A stretch of DNA of 64,000 nucleotides from NCBI RefSeq assembly GCF_011927785.1, contig NZ_JAATJK010000001.1, positions 4,497,001 through 4,561,000 of the forward strand. The letters run 5' to 3'. The position numbers and the translations under genes are program-made. This document shows positions 45,331 to 56,082 of the stretch, one piece after another. The DNA is from Micromonospora profundi (GTDB lineage: Bacteria > Actinomycetota > Actinomycetes > Mycobacteriales > Micromonosporaceae). Position 1 is the stretch's first letter; each line of letters begins with the position of its first letter. The notes under the pieces were generated by a model. The model saw only the letters and a list, made by a program, of their open reading frames with translations. It had not been told where the DNA came from and ran no database searches.

Positions 45331-45350
45331 TAAGAAGGTGCCCTTCCTTA
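45331..45350 (-). terminator. Short hairpin after proS
   Basis: TAAGAAGG and CCTTCCTTA (45331-45350) pair with one bulge, five bases past the proS stop. Next to it TACCGC/GCGGTA (45319-45332) can form a competing small hairpin, and GCCCTTCCT occurs twice (45309 and 45340). It probably terminates proS. Confidence 0.45.
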
Positions 45351-45354
45351 CATC

Positions 45355-46761
45355 TCAGTAGGCGCGGGCGAGGATGGCGACCAGGTCGGGCTCGTCCTCC
45401 GAGTCCGGCACCGAGCCGTCGGCGCGTACCAGGCAGCGCACCGTCACGCCCTGGCCGTTGGCCTCCGCCTCACCCGCCACGCCGACCGCCGACCACGGCA
45501 CCCGGGCCCAGCCGGTCGCGGCAGCCTCGATCGCCTCGGCGAGGGTGGCCACCTCCACCGTGCGCGACTCCCGGTTGGCAAGCGCCTGGTCGTGCAGCAC
45601 CTGCTGGTCGGCCTCCAACGCCGCCAGCACCGCGGCGACCACGTCGGCAACCGGCGTCGGGGACTTCGAGCCGTCGGTACGGCGCACCACCACGGCGTTG
45701 CCCGCGGCCAGGTCACGGGGGCCGACCTCGACGCGTACCGGATAGCCACGCAGCTCGGCGTCGACGGCCCGGCGGCCGAACGCGGTGTCGGTCCGGTCGT
45801 CGAGCGCGACCCGGACACCGGCGTCGCGCAGGGCGTCGCGCAGCTTGGCCGCCGCCTCGCCGACACCCTCGCCGTCCTTGACGATCATGACGTACGCCTG
45901 GATCGGGGCCAGCCTCGGCGGCACCCGCAGCCCGTTGTCGTCGCCGTGGGCCATGATCAGACCACCGAGCATCCGGGTCGACGTGCCCCAGGAGGTCGTC
46001 CAGGCGTGCTCCCGGCCACCCTCCTTGGCGGAGTAGCTGATGTCGAACGCCTTGGCGAAGTTCTGGCCCAGCTCGTGGCTGGTGCCCAACTGAAGCGCCT
46101 TGCCGTCGCCCATCATGCCTTCGCAGGTGTACGTCGCCGTCGCGCCAGCGAACCGCTCACGGGTGGTCTTCAGACCCACCACCACCGGGATGGCGAGCAC
46201 GTTGACCATCAGGTCCTCGTACGCCTCGTGCAGGATCCGCCGCGCGTACGCCCGCGCGTCCTCGCGGGTGGCGTGCGCGGTGTGCCCCTCCTGCCACAGG
46301 AACTCGCTGGTCCGCAGGAAGATCCGCGGGCGCAGCTCCCACCGGACCACGTTCGCCCACTGGTTGAGCAGCAGCGGCAGGTCCCGGTACGAGTCGATCC
46401 ACTTGGCCATGAACTCGCCGATGACCGTCTCGCTGGTGGGGCGCACCACCACCGGCTCGGCGAGCTGCTTGCCGCCACCGTGGGTGACCACCGCCAGCTC
46501 CGGGGAGAAGCCCTCGACGTGCTGTGCCTCACGCTTGAGGTAGCTCTCGGGGATGAAGAGCGGGAAGTACGCGTTCTCCGCCCCGGCCGCCTTGATCCGG
46601 GCGTCCATCTCGGCCTGCATCCGCTCCCAGATGGCGTAGCCGGCCGGTCGGATGACCATGGTCCCGCGGACCGGGCCGTTGTCGGCCAGCTTCGCCTTGG
46701 CGATCAGGTCCTGGTACCAGCGGGGGAAGTCCTCCGCACGGGGAGTGAGCACGCGTGCCAT
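45355..46761 (-). CDS. proS: Prolyl-tRNA synthetase, archaeal/eukaryote-like class (ProS type 3)
   Basis: Charges tRNA-Pro with proline. It has 468 residues from the ATG at 46761. Class II motifs are visible: motif 2 in WELRPRIFLRTSEFLWQEGHTAHATRE, and motif 3 in the GGLIMAHGDDNGLRVPPRLAP segment. It lacks the roughly 180-residue editing insertion of common bacterial ProS. Instead it has an anticodon domain followed by a C-terminal extension ending in Tyr, the hallmark of the archaeal/eukaryotic type. An ancient transfer into this lineage is the usual explanation for such enzymes in bacteria. Confidence 0.94.
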   Translation of the reverse strand: MARVLTPRAEDFPRWYQDLIAKAKLADNGPVRGTMVIRPAGYAIWERMQAEMDARIKAAGAENAYFPLFIPESYLKREAQHVEGFSPELAVVTHGGGKQLAEPVVVRPTSETVIGEFMAKWIDSYRDLPLLLNQWANVVRWELRPRIFLRTSEFLWQEGHTAHATREDARAYARRILHEAYEDLMVNVLAIPVVVGLKTTRERFAGATATYTCEGMMGDGKALQLGTSHELGQNFAKAFDISYSAKEGGREHAWTTSWGTSTRMLGGLIMAHGDDNGLRVPPRLAPIQAYVMIVKDGEGVGEAAAKLRDALRDAGVRVALDDRTDTAFGRRAVDAELRGYPVRVEVGPRDLAAGNAVVVRRTDGSKSPTPVADVVAAVLAALEADQQVLHDQALANRESRTVEVATLAEAIEAAATGWARVPWSAVGVAGEAEANGQGVTVRCLVRADGSVPDSEDEPDLVAILARAY

Positions 46762-46942
46762 GACCGCACATCCTATGCGCCGCACGGTGAGCCACCGCGC
46801 CCGGGAGGCGTCACGCCACGCCGACGGCGCCCCGCCAGCACCTTTGGACGGCAGCGCCGCTTCCATCTGCGCTTCACTACAGCTATGTCCGGCTACGGCG
46901 ACGCTGGGCTGATGGCCGGCGCGATCGTAGACTTCGATCATC

Positions 46943-47545
46943 ATGACTGAATCGACGCACTCGCCGCGCCAGCGGCTGCGGGACACGATCGTGGACGCGG
47001 CGCGGGCGCGGACCATCGCCTCCGGCTGGGATGCGGTACGGATGGGCGGGGTGGCCACCGCGGCCGGGGTGAGCCGGCAGACCGTCTACAACGAGTTCGG
47101 CAGCAAGGCCGGGCTGGCCGAGGCGCTCGCCCGACGTGAGGTCGACCGGTTCGTCGGCGACGTCCGGGCCGCACTCGTCGCGCACGGTGACGACGTTCAG
47201 GCCGGCGCGTACACGGCGATCTCGCACACCCTCGCCACGGCTGCGGACAACCCACTGGTCAAGGCGATCCTGACCAGCGCCCGGGGCGGCTCGGACGAAC
47301 TTCTGCCGTACCTGACCACCCGGGCCGAAGTGGTGCTCAGCGAGGCGTCCGGCGCGCTGATCGAGTGGGCCGACGGGCAACTGCCCGGAGCGGACCGGGC
47401 CGCGCTGACCTTCGCCGCCGACACGATCGTCCGGCTCGTGGTCAGCCACATCGTGCTCCCCGCCAACCCGATCGACCAGACCGCCACGGCCCTGACCAAC
47501 CTGGCCGTACGCCTCTTCGCCGCCGCCGCCCGCCCCACCCCGTAA
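46943..47545 (+). CDS. TetR-family transcriptional regulator
   Basis: A 200-residue protein. The N-terminal helix-turn-helix is standard (LRDTIVDAARARTIASGWDAVRMGGVATAAGVSRQTVYNEFGSKAGLAEAL). The C-terminal helical domain is unassigned. Its ligand and target are unknown. It stands alone, divergent from proS, and the 181-base gap between them (46762-46942) shows no clear palindrome. Confidence 0.92.
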   Translation: MTESTHSPRQRLRDTIVDAARARTIASGWDAVRMGGVATAAGVSRQTVYNEFGSKAGLAEALARREVDRFVGDVRAALVAHGDDVQAGAYTAISHTLATAADNPLVKAILTSARGGSDELLPYLTTRAEVVLSEASGALIEWADGQLPGADRAALTFAADTIVRLVVSHIVLPANPIDQTATALTNLAVRLFAAAARPTP

Positions 47546-47690
47546 CCGGCAGCCCTGGCAAGACCCCGCCGCCAGTGACCCGTGACGGGCCGACGACCGC
47601 AGCCACCCCCGCCCCGATCCGATCCGCCCGATCCGACTGGCGACTACATCCAGGATCAAGCATGATCTTGCGCCACGACAGACGACGGCC

Positions 47691-47712
47691 GGGCGGCGGG
47701 CGGGCGGGCGGG
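47691..47712 (+). other. G-quadruplex-type G-run
   Basis: GGGCGGCGGGCGGGCGGGCGGG contains four GGG runs separated by single C bases (47698-47712) plus one more upstream. It meets the simple G3N1 quadruplex pattern. It lies between convergent genes, where terminator or slippage roles are both possible. Confidence 0.5.
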
Positions 47713-47733
47713 CGGACGCCTGGGCCCTTGGTG

Positions 47734-48813
47734 TCAGCGGATGACGCGACCTCGGAGGATCGTGCGGGACGGGGCGCGGACGACGCGCAGGTCGCGACGA
47801 GGGTCCTCGGGGTAGACGGTCAGGTCGGCGAGGCCGCCTTCGACCAAGCCGGGGAAGCCGAGCCACTCGCGGGCGCCCCACGAGGCGGCGGCGAGCACGT
47901 CAAGCGCCGGCATTCCGGCCTGCTCGTGCAGCAGCAGCATCTCGTCGGCGGCGAGCCCGTGGTTGATGCCGCCGCCGGCGTCGGTACCGACGTAGATCGG
48001 CACGCCCGCCTCGTGGGCGGCCCGCACCACCTCGGGGAAGCGGTCGCGCAAGGAGAGCATGTGGTCGGCGTACCGGGGGAATTTCTCCCGTGCCTGGTCG
48101 GCGATGCCCCCGAAGGTGGCGATGTTGATCATCGTGGGGACGAGCGCGGTGCCTCTGCGGGCCATCTCGTCGATCAGGTCGAGGCTCAGCCCGGTGCCGT
48201 GCTCCACCGAGTCCACTCCGGCCCGCACCATGATCTCGACAGCGGATTCGGAGAAGGTGTGCACCGCGGCGCGTACCCCGGCGTCGTGCGCCGCCCGCAC
48301 GGCGGTGGTGAGGGTCTCGGCGTCCCAGGCCGGCGCCAGGTCGCCCACGCCCCTGTCGATCCAGTCGCCGACCAGCTTGACCCAGCCGTTGCCGGCCCGC
48401 GCCTGCGCGGCGACCGTCGCGGCCACGTCGGGCGCGCCGACCTCCACTCCGATGTCGCGCAGGTAGCGCTTCGGCGGCGCGACGTGCCGGCCGGCGCGGG
48501 CCAGTCGCGGCAGATCCGGTTCGTCGCCCAACTCGGCGTACGGGTACGGCGAGCCCGCGTCGCGGATGGCCAGCACGCCAGCGTCGCGGTCGGTGCGGGC
48601 CAGCGTGCGGGCCTGGTCGAGGGAGGTGATCGGGGTGCCGCCGCGCGCGATGCCGATGTGGCAGTGCGCGTCGACGAGGCCGGGAAGGACGAACCCGCCG
48701 TCCACCACGGTCTCCGCGCCGGACACCGGGGTGAAGGTCACCCGGTCGTCGACCAGCCAGAGATCCCGGACCTCGTCGTCGGGGAGCAGCACACCGCGCA
48801 CATGAAGAGCCAT
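47734..48813 (-). CDS. Metal-dependent amidohydrolase
   Basis: A 359-residue TIM-barrel hydrolase from the ATG at 48813, where AGGA lies nine bases upstream. Metal motifs: HCH in GLVDAHCHIG, a bridging Lys in GWVKLVGDW, His in AAVHTFSE, His in SVEHGTG and Asp in VGTDAGGG. Relatives hydrolyse amide bonds in dipeptides, organophosphates or imidazolones; the substrate here is unknown. It converges with the TetR gene. Confidence 0.9.
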   Translation of the reverse strand: MALHVRGVLLPDDEVRDLWLVDDRVTFTPVSGAETVVDGGFVLPGLVDAHCHIGIARGGTPITSLDQARTLARTDRDAGVLAIRDAGSPYPYAELGDEPDLPRLARAGRHVAPPKRYLRDIGVEVGAPDVAATVAAQARAGNGWVKLVGDWIDRGVGDLAPAWDAETLTTAVRAAHDAGVRAAVHTFSESAVEIMVRAGVDSVEHGTGLSLDLIDEMARRGTALVPTMINIATFGGIADQAREKFPRYADHMLSLRDRFPEVVRAAHEAGVPIYVGTDAGGGINHGLAADEMLLLHEQAGMPALDVLAAASWGAREWLGFPGLVEGGLADLTVYPEDPRRDLRVVRAPSRTILRGRVIR

Positions 48814-48904
48814 GGGCACAGTCCTACCCGATCAGCGCACATCGAGGGCGAGCAGGTCGTTCTTCCGGGCGGTCGACACCCTCGCCCGCCGTCACCGACA
48901 CGCG

Positions 48905-50458
48905 TCAGCGGGGGCCCTTGTCGCCGCCCTTGCCGAGCTTGTTGAAGTCGATCTTCGGAAGCTTGAAGCCGGGCGGGAGGCCCTGACCACCCGCGAGGTC
49001 GTTCGGGTCCATCCCCGGCGGGAGCTGCGGCATGCCGCCCGGGAAGCCACCCGGCATCCCTGCACCGGTACGCGGACGACCGCCGCCCTTGGTGCCCTTG
49101 CGCTTGTTCTTCGGCGACTTGGTCGCCTTGCGCCGGCCGGCGCCGGGCAGGCCCATCATGCCGCCCATCTGCTTCATCATCTTCTGCGCGTCGGCGAAGC
49201 GGTTGAGCAGCTGGTTGACGTCCATCACTGTGACGCCGGAGCCGTTGGCGATGCGTGCCCGGCGCGACCCGTTGATGATCTTCGGGTTGGAGCGCTCGCC
49301 AGGGGTCATCGACCGGATGATCGCGGTGACCCGGTCGAAGTGACTGTCGTCCAGCTCGGCCAACTGGTCCTTCATCTGCCCCATGCCGGGCATCATGGCC
49401 AGCACGTTGGCGATCGGCCCCATCCGCCGTACGGCGATGAGCTGGTCGAGGAAGTCATCGAGGGTGAACTGCTCACCGCCTACCAGCTTGGCGGTCATCT
49501 TCTCCTTCTGATCGGAGTCGAAGGCCTGCTCGGCCTGCTCGATCAGAGTGAGGACGTCGCCCATGCCGAGGATGCGGCTGGCCATCCGGTCGGGGTGGAA
49601 GACGTCGAAGTCCTCCAGCTTTTCACCTGTGGAGGCGAACAGGATCGGCTGCCCGGTCACCTCGCGCACGGACAGCGCGGCACCACCACGCGCGTCACCG
49701 TCGAGCTTGGACAGCACCACGCCGGTGATGCCGACACCGTCGCGGAACGCCTCAGCAGTGCGGACGGCGTCCTGACCGACCATCGCGTCGATGACGAAGA
49801 TGACCTCGTCGGGCTGGACGGCGTCACGGATGTTGGCGGCCTGCTGCATCATCTCGGCGTCGATGCCGAGTCGACCGGCGGTGTCGACGATGACGATGTC
49901 GCGCGCCGCCCGCTTCGCGTGCTCGATCGACGCGCGGGCCACCTGCACCGGGTCACCAGTGCCGTTGCCGGGCTCCGGGGCGTACACCTCGACGCCTGCC
50001 CGGCCACCGAGCACCTGGAGCTGCCCGACGGCGTTGGGGCGCTGGAGGTCGGCGGCGACCAGCAGCGGCTGGTGCCCCTGGCTCTTGAGCCAGCGGGCCA
50101 GCTTGCCCGCCAAGGTGGTCTTACCGGAACCCTGGAGGCCGGCCAGCATGATCACGGTCGGCGGCTGCTTGGCGAACTGGAGCCGCCGCCCCTCGCCGCC
50201 GAGCACGTTGATCAGCTCTTCGTTGACGATCTTGATGATCTGCTGGGCCGGGTTCAGCGCCTGCGAGACCTCGGCGCTGCGAGCACGCTCCTTGACGGCC
50301 GCGATGAAGCCCTTGACCACCGGCAGCGCGACGTCCGCCTCCAGCAGCGCAAGGCGGATCTCGCGCGCGGTGGCGTCGATGTCGGCGTCGGTGAGCCGGC
50401 CCTTGCCGCGGAGCTTGGTGAAGATCCCGGACAGGCGGTCACTCAAGGTGTCAAACAC
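48905..50458 (-). CDS. ffh: Signal recognition particle protein Ffh (SRP54)
   Basis: The GTPase of the signal recognition particle, 517 residues. The N domain is followed by the G domain with GLQGSGKTT, DLQRPNAVGQL, VDTAGR and LSKLDGDARGG. A Met-rich M domain (MMPGMGQMKDQL, QKMMKQMGGMMGLPG) and a Gly/Met/Pro-rich tail follow. It binds signal peptides and 4.5S RNA and works with FtsY, encoded 6 kb away on the same strand. Confidence 0.97.
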   Translation of the reverse strand: MFDTLSDRLSGIFTKLRGKGRLTDADIDATAREIRLALLEADVALPVVKGFIAAVKERARSAEVSQALNPAQQIIKIVNEELINVLGGEGRRLQFAKQPPTVIMLAGLQGSGKTTLAGKLARWLKSQGHQPLLVAADLQRPNAVGQLQVLGGRAGVEVYAPEPGNGTGDPVQVARASIEHAKRAARDIVIVDTAGRLGIDAEMMQQAANIRDAVQPDEVIFVIDAMVGQDAVRTAEAFRDGVGITGVVLSKLDGDARGGAALSVREVTGQPILFASTGEKLEDFDVFHPDRMASRILGMGDVLTLIEQAEQAFDSDQKEKMTAKLVGGEQFTLDDFLDQLIAVRRMGPIANVLAMMPGMGQMKDQLAELDDSHFDRVTAIIRSMTPGERSNPKIINGSRRARIANGSGVTVMDVNQLLNRFADAQKMMKQMGGMMGLPGAGRRKATKSPKNKRKGTKGGGRPRTGAGMPGGFPGGMPQLPPGMDPNDLAGGQGLPPGFKLPKIDFNKLGKGGDKGPR

Positions 50459-50679
50459 GCGAACATCCCGTTTGTCAGTGTTCCGGCGGGCACAACCCGG
50501 CCGGCACTGCGGAGTCCGGCCACCGCTAGGGTAACCGGCCCGCCAGCCGGGCGCTGTCGCCCGGCCCGGCCTGCGTCGCCGGCCCCAACTCGGGCGGGCC
50601 CTCGCCTACCCGCCCGCGCTCCCGACGGTGGTGGGTTGAGCGGCGAGGGCCTGGCCCGCCTCGGTGCCGGACTCCCCGC

Positions 50680-50727
50680 GAGCGTGATGACACAGAGGTA
50701 TCAATATGACTGTGAGGTATCACGCTC
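50680..50727. promoter_or_regulatory. AT-rich dyad with direct repeats upstream of ffh
   Basis: Outer arms GAGCGTGAT (50680-50688) and ATCACGCTC (50719-50727), inner arms CACAG (50691) and CTGTG (50710), and two direct copies of GAGGTATCA (50695 and 50714) spaced 19 bases. It is unusually AT-rich. It lies about 220 bases before the ffh start and after the glnD stop, so it could be an ffh promoter with an operator. The regulator is unknown. Confidence 0.5.
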
Positions 50728-50731
50728 ACCA

Positions 50732-50847
50732 CACGGCAGGACCGGGCGCGACCCGAGCACGGCAGCCAGGACCGGACCCGAGCCGCACGGCAGGACCGGG
50801 CGCGAGCACGGCAGCCAGGACCGGGCGCGAGCCGCACAGCAGCCGGG
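50732..50847. repeat. GC-rich tandem repeat between glnD and ffh
   Basis: Two long units of about 54 and 49 bases, each built from CACGGCAGGACCGGGCGCGA and CACGGCAGCCAGGACCGG subunits, plus a partial third (CACAGCAGCCGGG). The repeat does not code for a recognisable protein. With the dyad above it explains the 400-base gap between the two genes. Confidence 0.85.
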
Positions 50848-50859
50848 ACGCGACGGGAA

Positions 50860-53130
50860 CTACACGGCGGCGAGGACCGCGGCTTCCAGGCGGGCCCGGG
50901 TGGCGTCGTCAGGCCAGCCGCCGACCAGGTAGAAGGCATCGACCACGTCACCGCCGAGGGTGGAGATGCGGGCGGCGCGGACCAACGCGCCCGCCTCGTC
51001 GAGCGCGCAGGTGACCCGGTAGAGCAGCCCGGCGGCGTCGGCGGCGCGGAGTTCGAGCAGCACGGCGTCGGTGGCCGCCTCGCGGTGCCAGACGACCCGG
51101 GGAGCCGCGCCACCGCCCCGGGCGGCGAGCGCACGACCGCGTAGCCGCTGGGTGACCGACACGTCGCCGCCGACCGCTCGGCGCAGGTCGGCGCGCAGCG
51201 GGACCGGATCGGCCGGCAGGCCGTAGCGGGGTTGCACCCGGCACTCGACCAGGGCCCGGCCGTCGACCACGGAGGCGTCCGCGGAGATCACTTCCAGCCG
51301 GTGCAGGGCCAGGCAACCGGCCACCGTGGCGAGCAGGCCACGCCGGTCGGCCGCGGCCACCGCCACCCGGTCGCCGGTCAGGTGGACGACCGGCAGCGGC
51401 CCGTCCAGCAGCGCCGGGTCCGGGGCCGGAGGTTCGGGGAGTACGCCGGTGTCCAGTGCGGTGCGGACGCGGGCGACAAGCTCGGCGACGAGCCTGCCCT
51501 TCCAGTCCGACCAGGCGGCGGGGCCGGTGGCCGCCGCGTCCGCGCGGACCAGCGCGTGCAGCAGGTCGAGGGTGCCGGTGTCGCCCACCGCCTCGGCCAC
51601 CGACGCGATGGTGACCGGGTCGGAGAGGTCCCGGCGGGTGGCCACGTCGGGCAGCAGCAGGTGCAGCCGGACCAGCCGGCCGATCAGCTCGACCTCGGCG
51701 GCGGGCAGGCCGATCCTTGTCGCCACCGCCTCGGCGACCGGAACGCCGACGGTGCTGTGGTCGCCGGGAAGGCCCTTGCCGATGTCGTGCAGGAGAGCGC
51801 CGAGCAGCAGCAGGTCGGGGCGTTCCACATCGCGGGCATGGTGGCTGGCCTCGTGGGCGGTCTGCACGAGGTGCCGGTCGAGGGTGTAGCGGTGCACCGG
51901 GTTGTGCTGGGGCAGGCTGCGCAGCCGGGTCCACTCGGGCAGCCAGCCGTCGACAAGGCCGTACCTGTCGCAGGTTTCCCAGGCGGGCACGAGGCCGGGA
52001 CCGGCGCCGAGGAGGGTGGTGAGCGCGGCCCGGGCCTCGGCCGGCCACGGCGCGGGCAGCGGCGGGCAGTACGCGGCCAGCCACTCGCAGGTGGCCCGTG
52101 CGATCGGCAGCCGGGTCGCGGCGGCCGCGGCGGCCACCCGCAGGGACAGGCTCGGGTCGGGGCGTGCGCCGATGGCCGTGCGGGCAAGCACCAGCTCGCC
52201 GTCGTGCTCGACGACATCACGGGCCACCGGGCGGCGGACGGGTCGACCGTTGCCGCCCCGGGAGCGGCCGGAGCGCAGCCGGTCGGCGGCGCGGAAGGCG
52301 TCGTCCAGGGCGTGGCTGACAGTGCGGGCGTCCCCGGCGACGCGCCGCAGGAGGACGTCGCGGTCGTCAAGTGCGAGGAGCGCGGCGACGCCGTCGCGTT
52401 CCTGGGCGACCAGCCGGTCCACCCGGCGGCCGACCTGCTGGTGCAGGGCGTCCCGGGTGTCCAGCAGGCGCAGGTGGGCGGCGCGGACGGCGGGTCGCAG
52501 CGCGTCGGTGATGCCGGCGGCGGAGATCGCCCGCAGCAGCCCCACGTCGCGCAGCCCGCCAGCGGCCTCCTTGAGGTCACCTTCGAGCAGGAAGGCGAGT
52601 TCGCCGTGGGCCTGCCAGCGGGCGGTGGTGACCTCCCGCAGGCCCACCAGTTGGCGGACCGCGGTGCGCCGCCAGTGGTCGGCGGCGGTGCTCACCAGCG
52701 CCTCGGCCAGCGCCGGGTCGCCGGCCACCAGCCGCGCGTCGAGCAGCCCGAGGGCGACCTTGACGTCGTCCTGGGCCACCGAGAGCGCTTCGGAGACGGT
52801 CCGCACCGAGTGGTCCAGGCGCAGGCCGGCGTCCCAGATGGGGTACCAGACCGAGGCTGCCAGTTCGTCGGTGCCGGGCACGCCGGCGTGCAGCAGGACC
52901 AGGTCGAGATCGCCGTACGGGGCGCACTGCCGCCGTCCCAGCCCGCCCACAGCGATCAGCGCGACGCCGTCCCGCGGAGGAAGTAGACCGCGCAGGAAGT
53001 TGTCGTACGCCGCCGCTCGCGCCTGTCGGGCGGGCTCGCCGATGCCCCCCGGTACGCCGACGACCTCGTTGATCAAGAGGTTCGCGCCACGGTCGGCCGC
53101 TGACGCGTTCCCCTTGATCAACGAGGTCAT
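50860..53130 (-). CDS. glnD: Protein-PII uridylyltransferase/uridylyl-removing enzyme
   Basis: The nitrogen-sensing enzyme that modifies PII, about 756 residues from the ATG at 53130. The nucleotidyltransferase motif is GGLGRRQCAPYGDLDLVLLH. A central HD domain shows LLLGALLHDIGKGLPGDHS. Two ACT domains lie at the C-terminus (VVHLTGDRVAVAAADRRGLLATVAGC and LLELRAADAAGLLYRVT). In actinomycetes the homologue adenylylates GlnK on Tyr51, so it may act as an adenylyltransferase here. It is last of the amt-glnB-glnD operon, 16 bases after glnB. Confidence 0.95.
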   Translation of the reverse strand: MTSLIKGNASAADRGANLLINEVVGVPGGIGEPARQARAAAYDNFLRGLLPPRDGVALIAVGGLGRRQCAPYGDLDLVLLHAGVPGTDELAASVWYPIWDAGLRLDHSVRTVSEALSVAQDDVKVALGLLDARLVAGDPALAEALVSTAADHWRRTAVRQLVGLREVTTARWQAHGELAFLLEGDLKEAAGGLRDVGLLRAISAAGITDALRPAVRAAHLRLLDTRDALHQQVGRRVDRLVAQERDGVAALLALDDRDVLLRRVAGDARTVSHALDDAFRAADRLRSGRSRGGNGRPVRRPVARDVVEHDGELVLARTAIGARPDPSLSLRVAAAAAATRLPIARATCEWLAAYCPPLPAPWPAEARAALTTLLGAGPGLVPAWETCDRYGLVDGWLPEWTRLRSLPQHNPVHRYTLDRHLVQTAHEASHHARDVERPDLLLLGALLHDIGKGLPGDHSTVGVPVAEAVATRIGLPAAEVELIGRLVRLHLLLPDVATRRDLSDPVTIASVAEAVGDTGTLDLLHALVRADAAATGPAAWSDWKGRLVAELVARVRTALDTGVLPEPPAPDPALLDGPLPVVHLTGDRVAVAAADRRGLLATVAGCLALHRLEVISADASVVDGRALVECRVQPRYGLPADPVPLRADLRRAVGGDVSVTQRLRGRALAARGGGAAPRVVWHREAATDAVLLELRAADAAGLLYRVTCALDEAGALVRAARISTLGGDVVDAFYLVGGWPDDATRARLEAAVLAAV

Positions 53131-53146
53131 GTCGGTCGCTTCCTGA

Positions 53147-54923
<1,777 letters not shown>

Positions 54924-55035
54924 GCTGGCCTCCTAAAGGTGAAGTCCTCCTTCGCGGCTTTCCGGGGCAGCGTCGCCCGTTGGCCGGTTGCGCGGAAGCT
55001 TCGCGGCCGGCTGTTTCACGCAGGGTCCCGTGCGG

Positions 55036-55072
55036 GTTTCCGTTTGGTGACGGGTTGTTTCGTACGTGTCAC
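55036..55072 (-). promoter_or_regulatory. GlnR-like operator upstream of amt-glnB-glnD
   Basis: On the minus strand the order is GTGAC-n6-GAAAC-n5-GTCAC-n6-GAAAC (plus-strand positions 55068-55072, 55057-55061, 55047-55051, 55036-55040). This follows the actinomycete GlnR consensus gTnAC-n6-GaAAC repeated in tandem, with one five-base instead of six-base spacer. It ends 113 bases before the amt start. The rest of the 289-base gap (54924-55212) shows no gene. Confidence 0.72.
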
Positions 55073-55212
55073 GGAGTCTGCACAGTCGTCGGCATGGACG
55101 GTGGTGGATCGTCCGGACGGCGGATGTCGATGGCCGACCGGCGGTACCCATCGACCGACGCGCCCGCCGAGACCGGCCGGGCATCGACCGGCCGGCGCTC
55201 AGCGGGTGACGC

Positions 55213-56076
55213 TCAGCGGAGGGCGTTCTCCAGGGCGTGCCGCTCGTAGTCGAGCAGCCGCAGATCGCGCATCGGCCGGCGCAGGTGCCCCTTGTGCACG
55301 ATCCGGACGAATGCCGGCTCACCGGCGGCGGCCATGCGGCGGATGCCCTCGACGTGGTCCACGATCCGCTTGCGGATGGTCCGGATCAGGCGATGCCGGT
55401 CACGGGGGATCAGCCCGTACGCGTCGGCGAACAGCCGCAGCCGACGCGGACGGTCCGGACGCTTCCAGCCCAGCGTGATCGAGTCCCGGTCCGCGAAGAT
55501 CGGAACCCAGGTCCATGCCGCGTACGCCACGTCGTAGATCCGGGCGCCGGGCGAGGCGAGGTCGAAGTCGATCAGCCCGAGCGTGCCGTCCGGTCGCCAG
55601 ATCACGTTGTGCGGCGCGGCGTCGTGGTGGCAGATGACCTCGGTGTCCGGTGGCGGAGGGCCGAACGAGCGCCAGACCGCGCCCGGCGGCGGCGTGAAGC
55701 CGTACTGCGCGTCGTGGAACATCCGCAGCATCGTGGCGACAGTGACAAGCGCCTCGTCGGTGACCCAGTGCGGGGCCAGCGGATACTCTCCGCACTCCCC
55801 CTCCAGGTACGACAGCACCTCACGGTTGCGTTCGTCCATGCCGAGCGCCCGGGGTGCGCCGGTGAACCCGACGTACTCCAGGTGCCGCAGCAGGGCGTGC
55901 ACGGACGGGGTCCACGGCCCGGCGTTGCGGCGGACCGTGTCCCCGACGCGGACAACTGTGCTCACGTTGCCGCCGTGCAGCGGGATCTCCTGCGAAGTCA
56001 CGTACGGTCTCCCGAGGCGCTGCGAGGGGTGGCCGGGATCACGCCAGCCCGCGTACGCGCGATCGTCAGTGGTCAC
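55213..56076 (-). CDS. APH-family phosphotransferase
   Basis: A 287-residue protein of the aminoglycoside/choline kinase fold. The catalytic loop is ICHHDAAPHNVIW (His, Asp, Asn in the HxDxxxxN order) and the metal motif is LIDFDLASPG. Members phosphorylate small molecules such as antibiotics, homoserine or choline. The substrate is unknown and the name should not be read as resistance. It lies six bases downstream of nothing similar: ftsY ends at its far side and amt begins 289 bases away. Confidence 0.88.
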   Translation of the reverse strand: MTTDDRAYAGWRDPGHPSQRLGRPYVTSQEIPLHGGNVSTVVRVGDTVRRNAGPWTPSVHALLRHLEYVGFTGAPRALGMDERNREVLSYLEGECGEYPLAPHWVTDEALVTVATMLRMFHDAQYGFTPPPGAVWRSFGPPPPDTEVICHHDAAPHNVIWRPDGTLGLIDFDLASPGARIYDVAYAAWTWVPIFADRDSITLGWKRPDRPRRLRLFADAYGLIPRDRHRLIRTIRKRIVDHVEGIRRMAAAGEPAFVRIVHKGHLRRPMRDLRLLDYERHALENALR

Positions 56077-56082
56077 CCGAGA

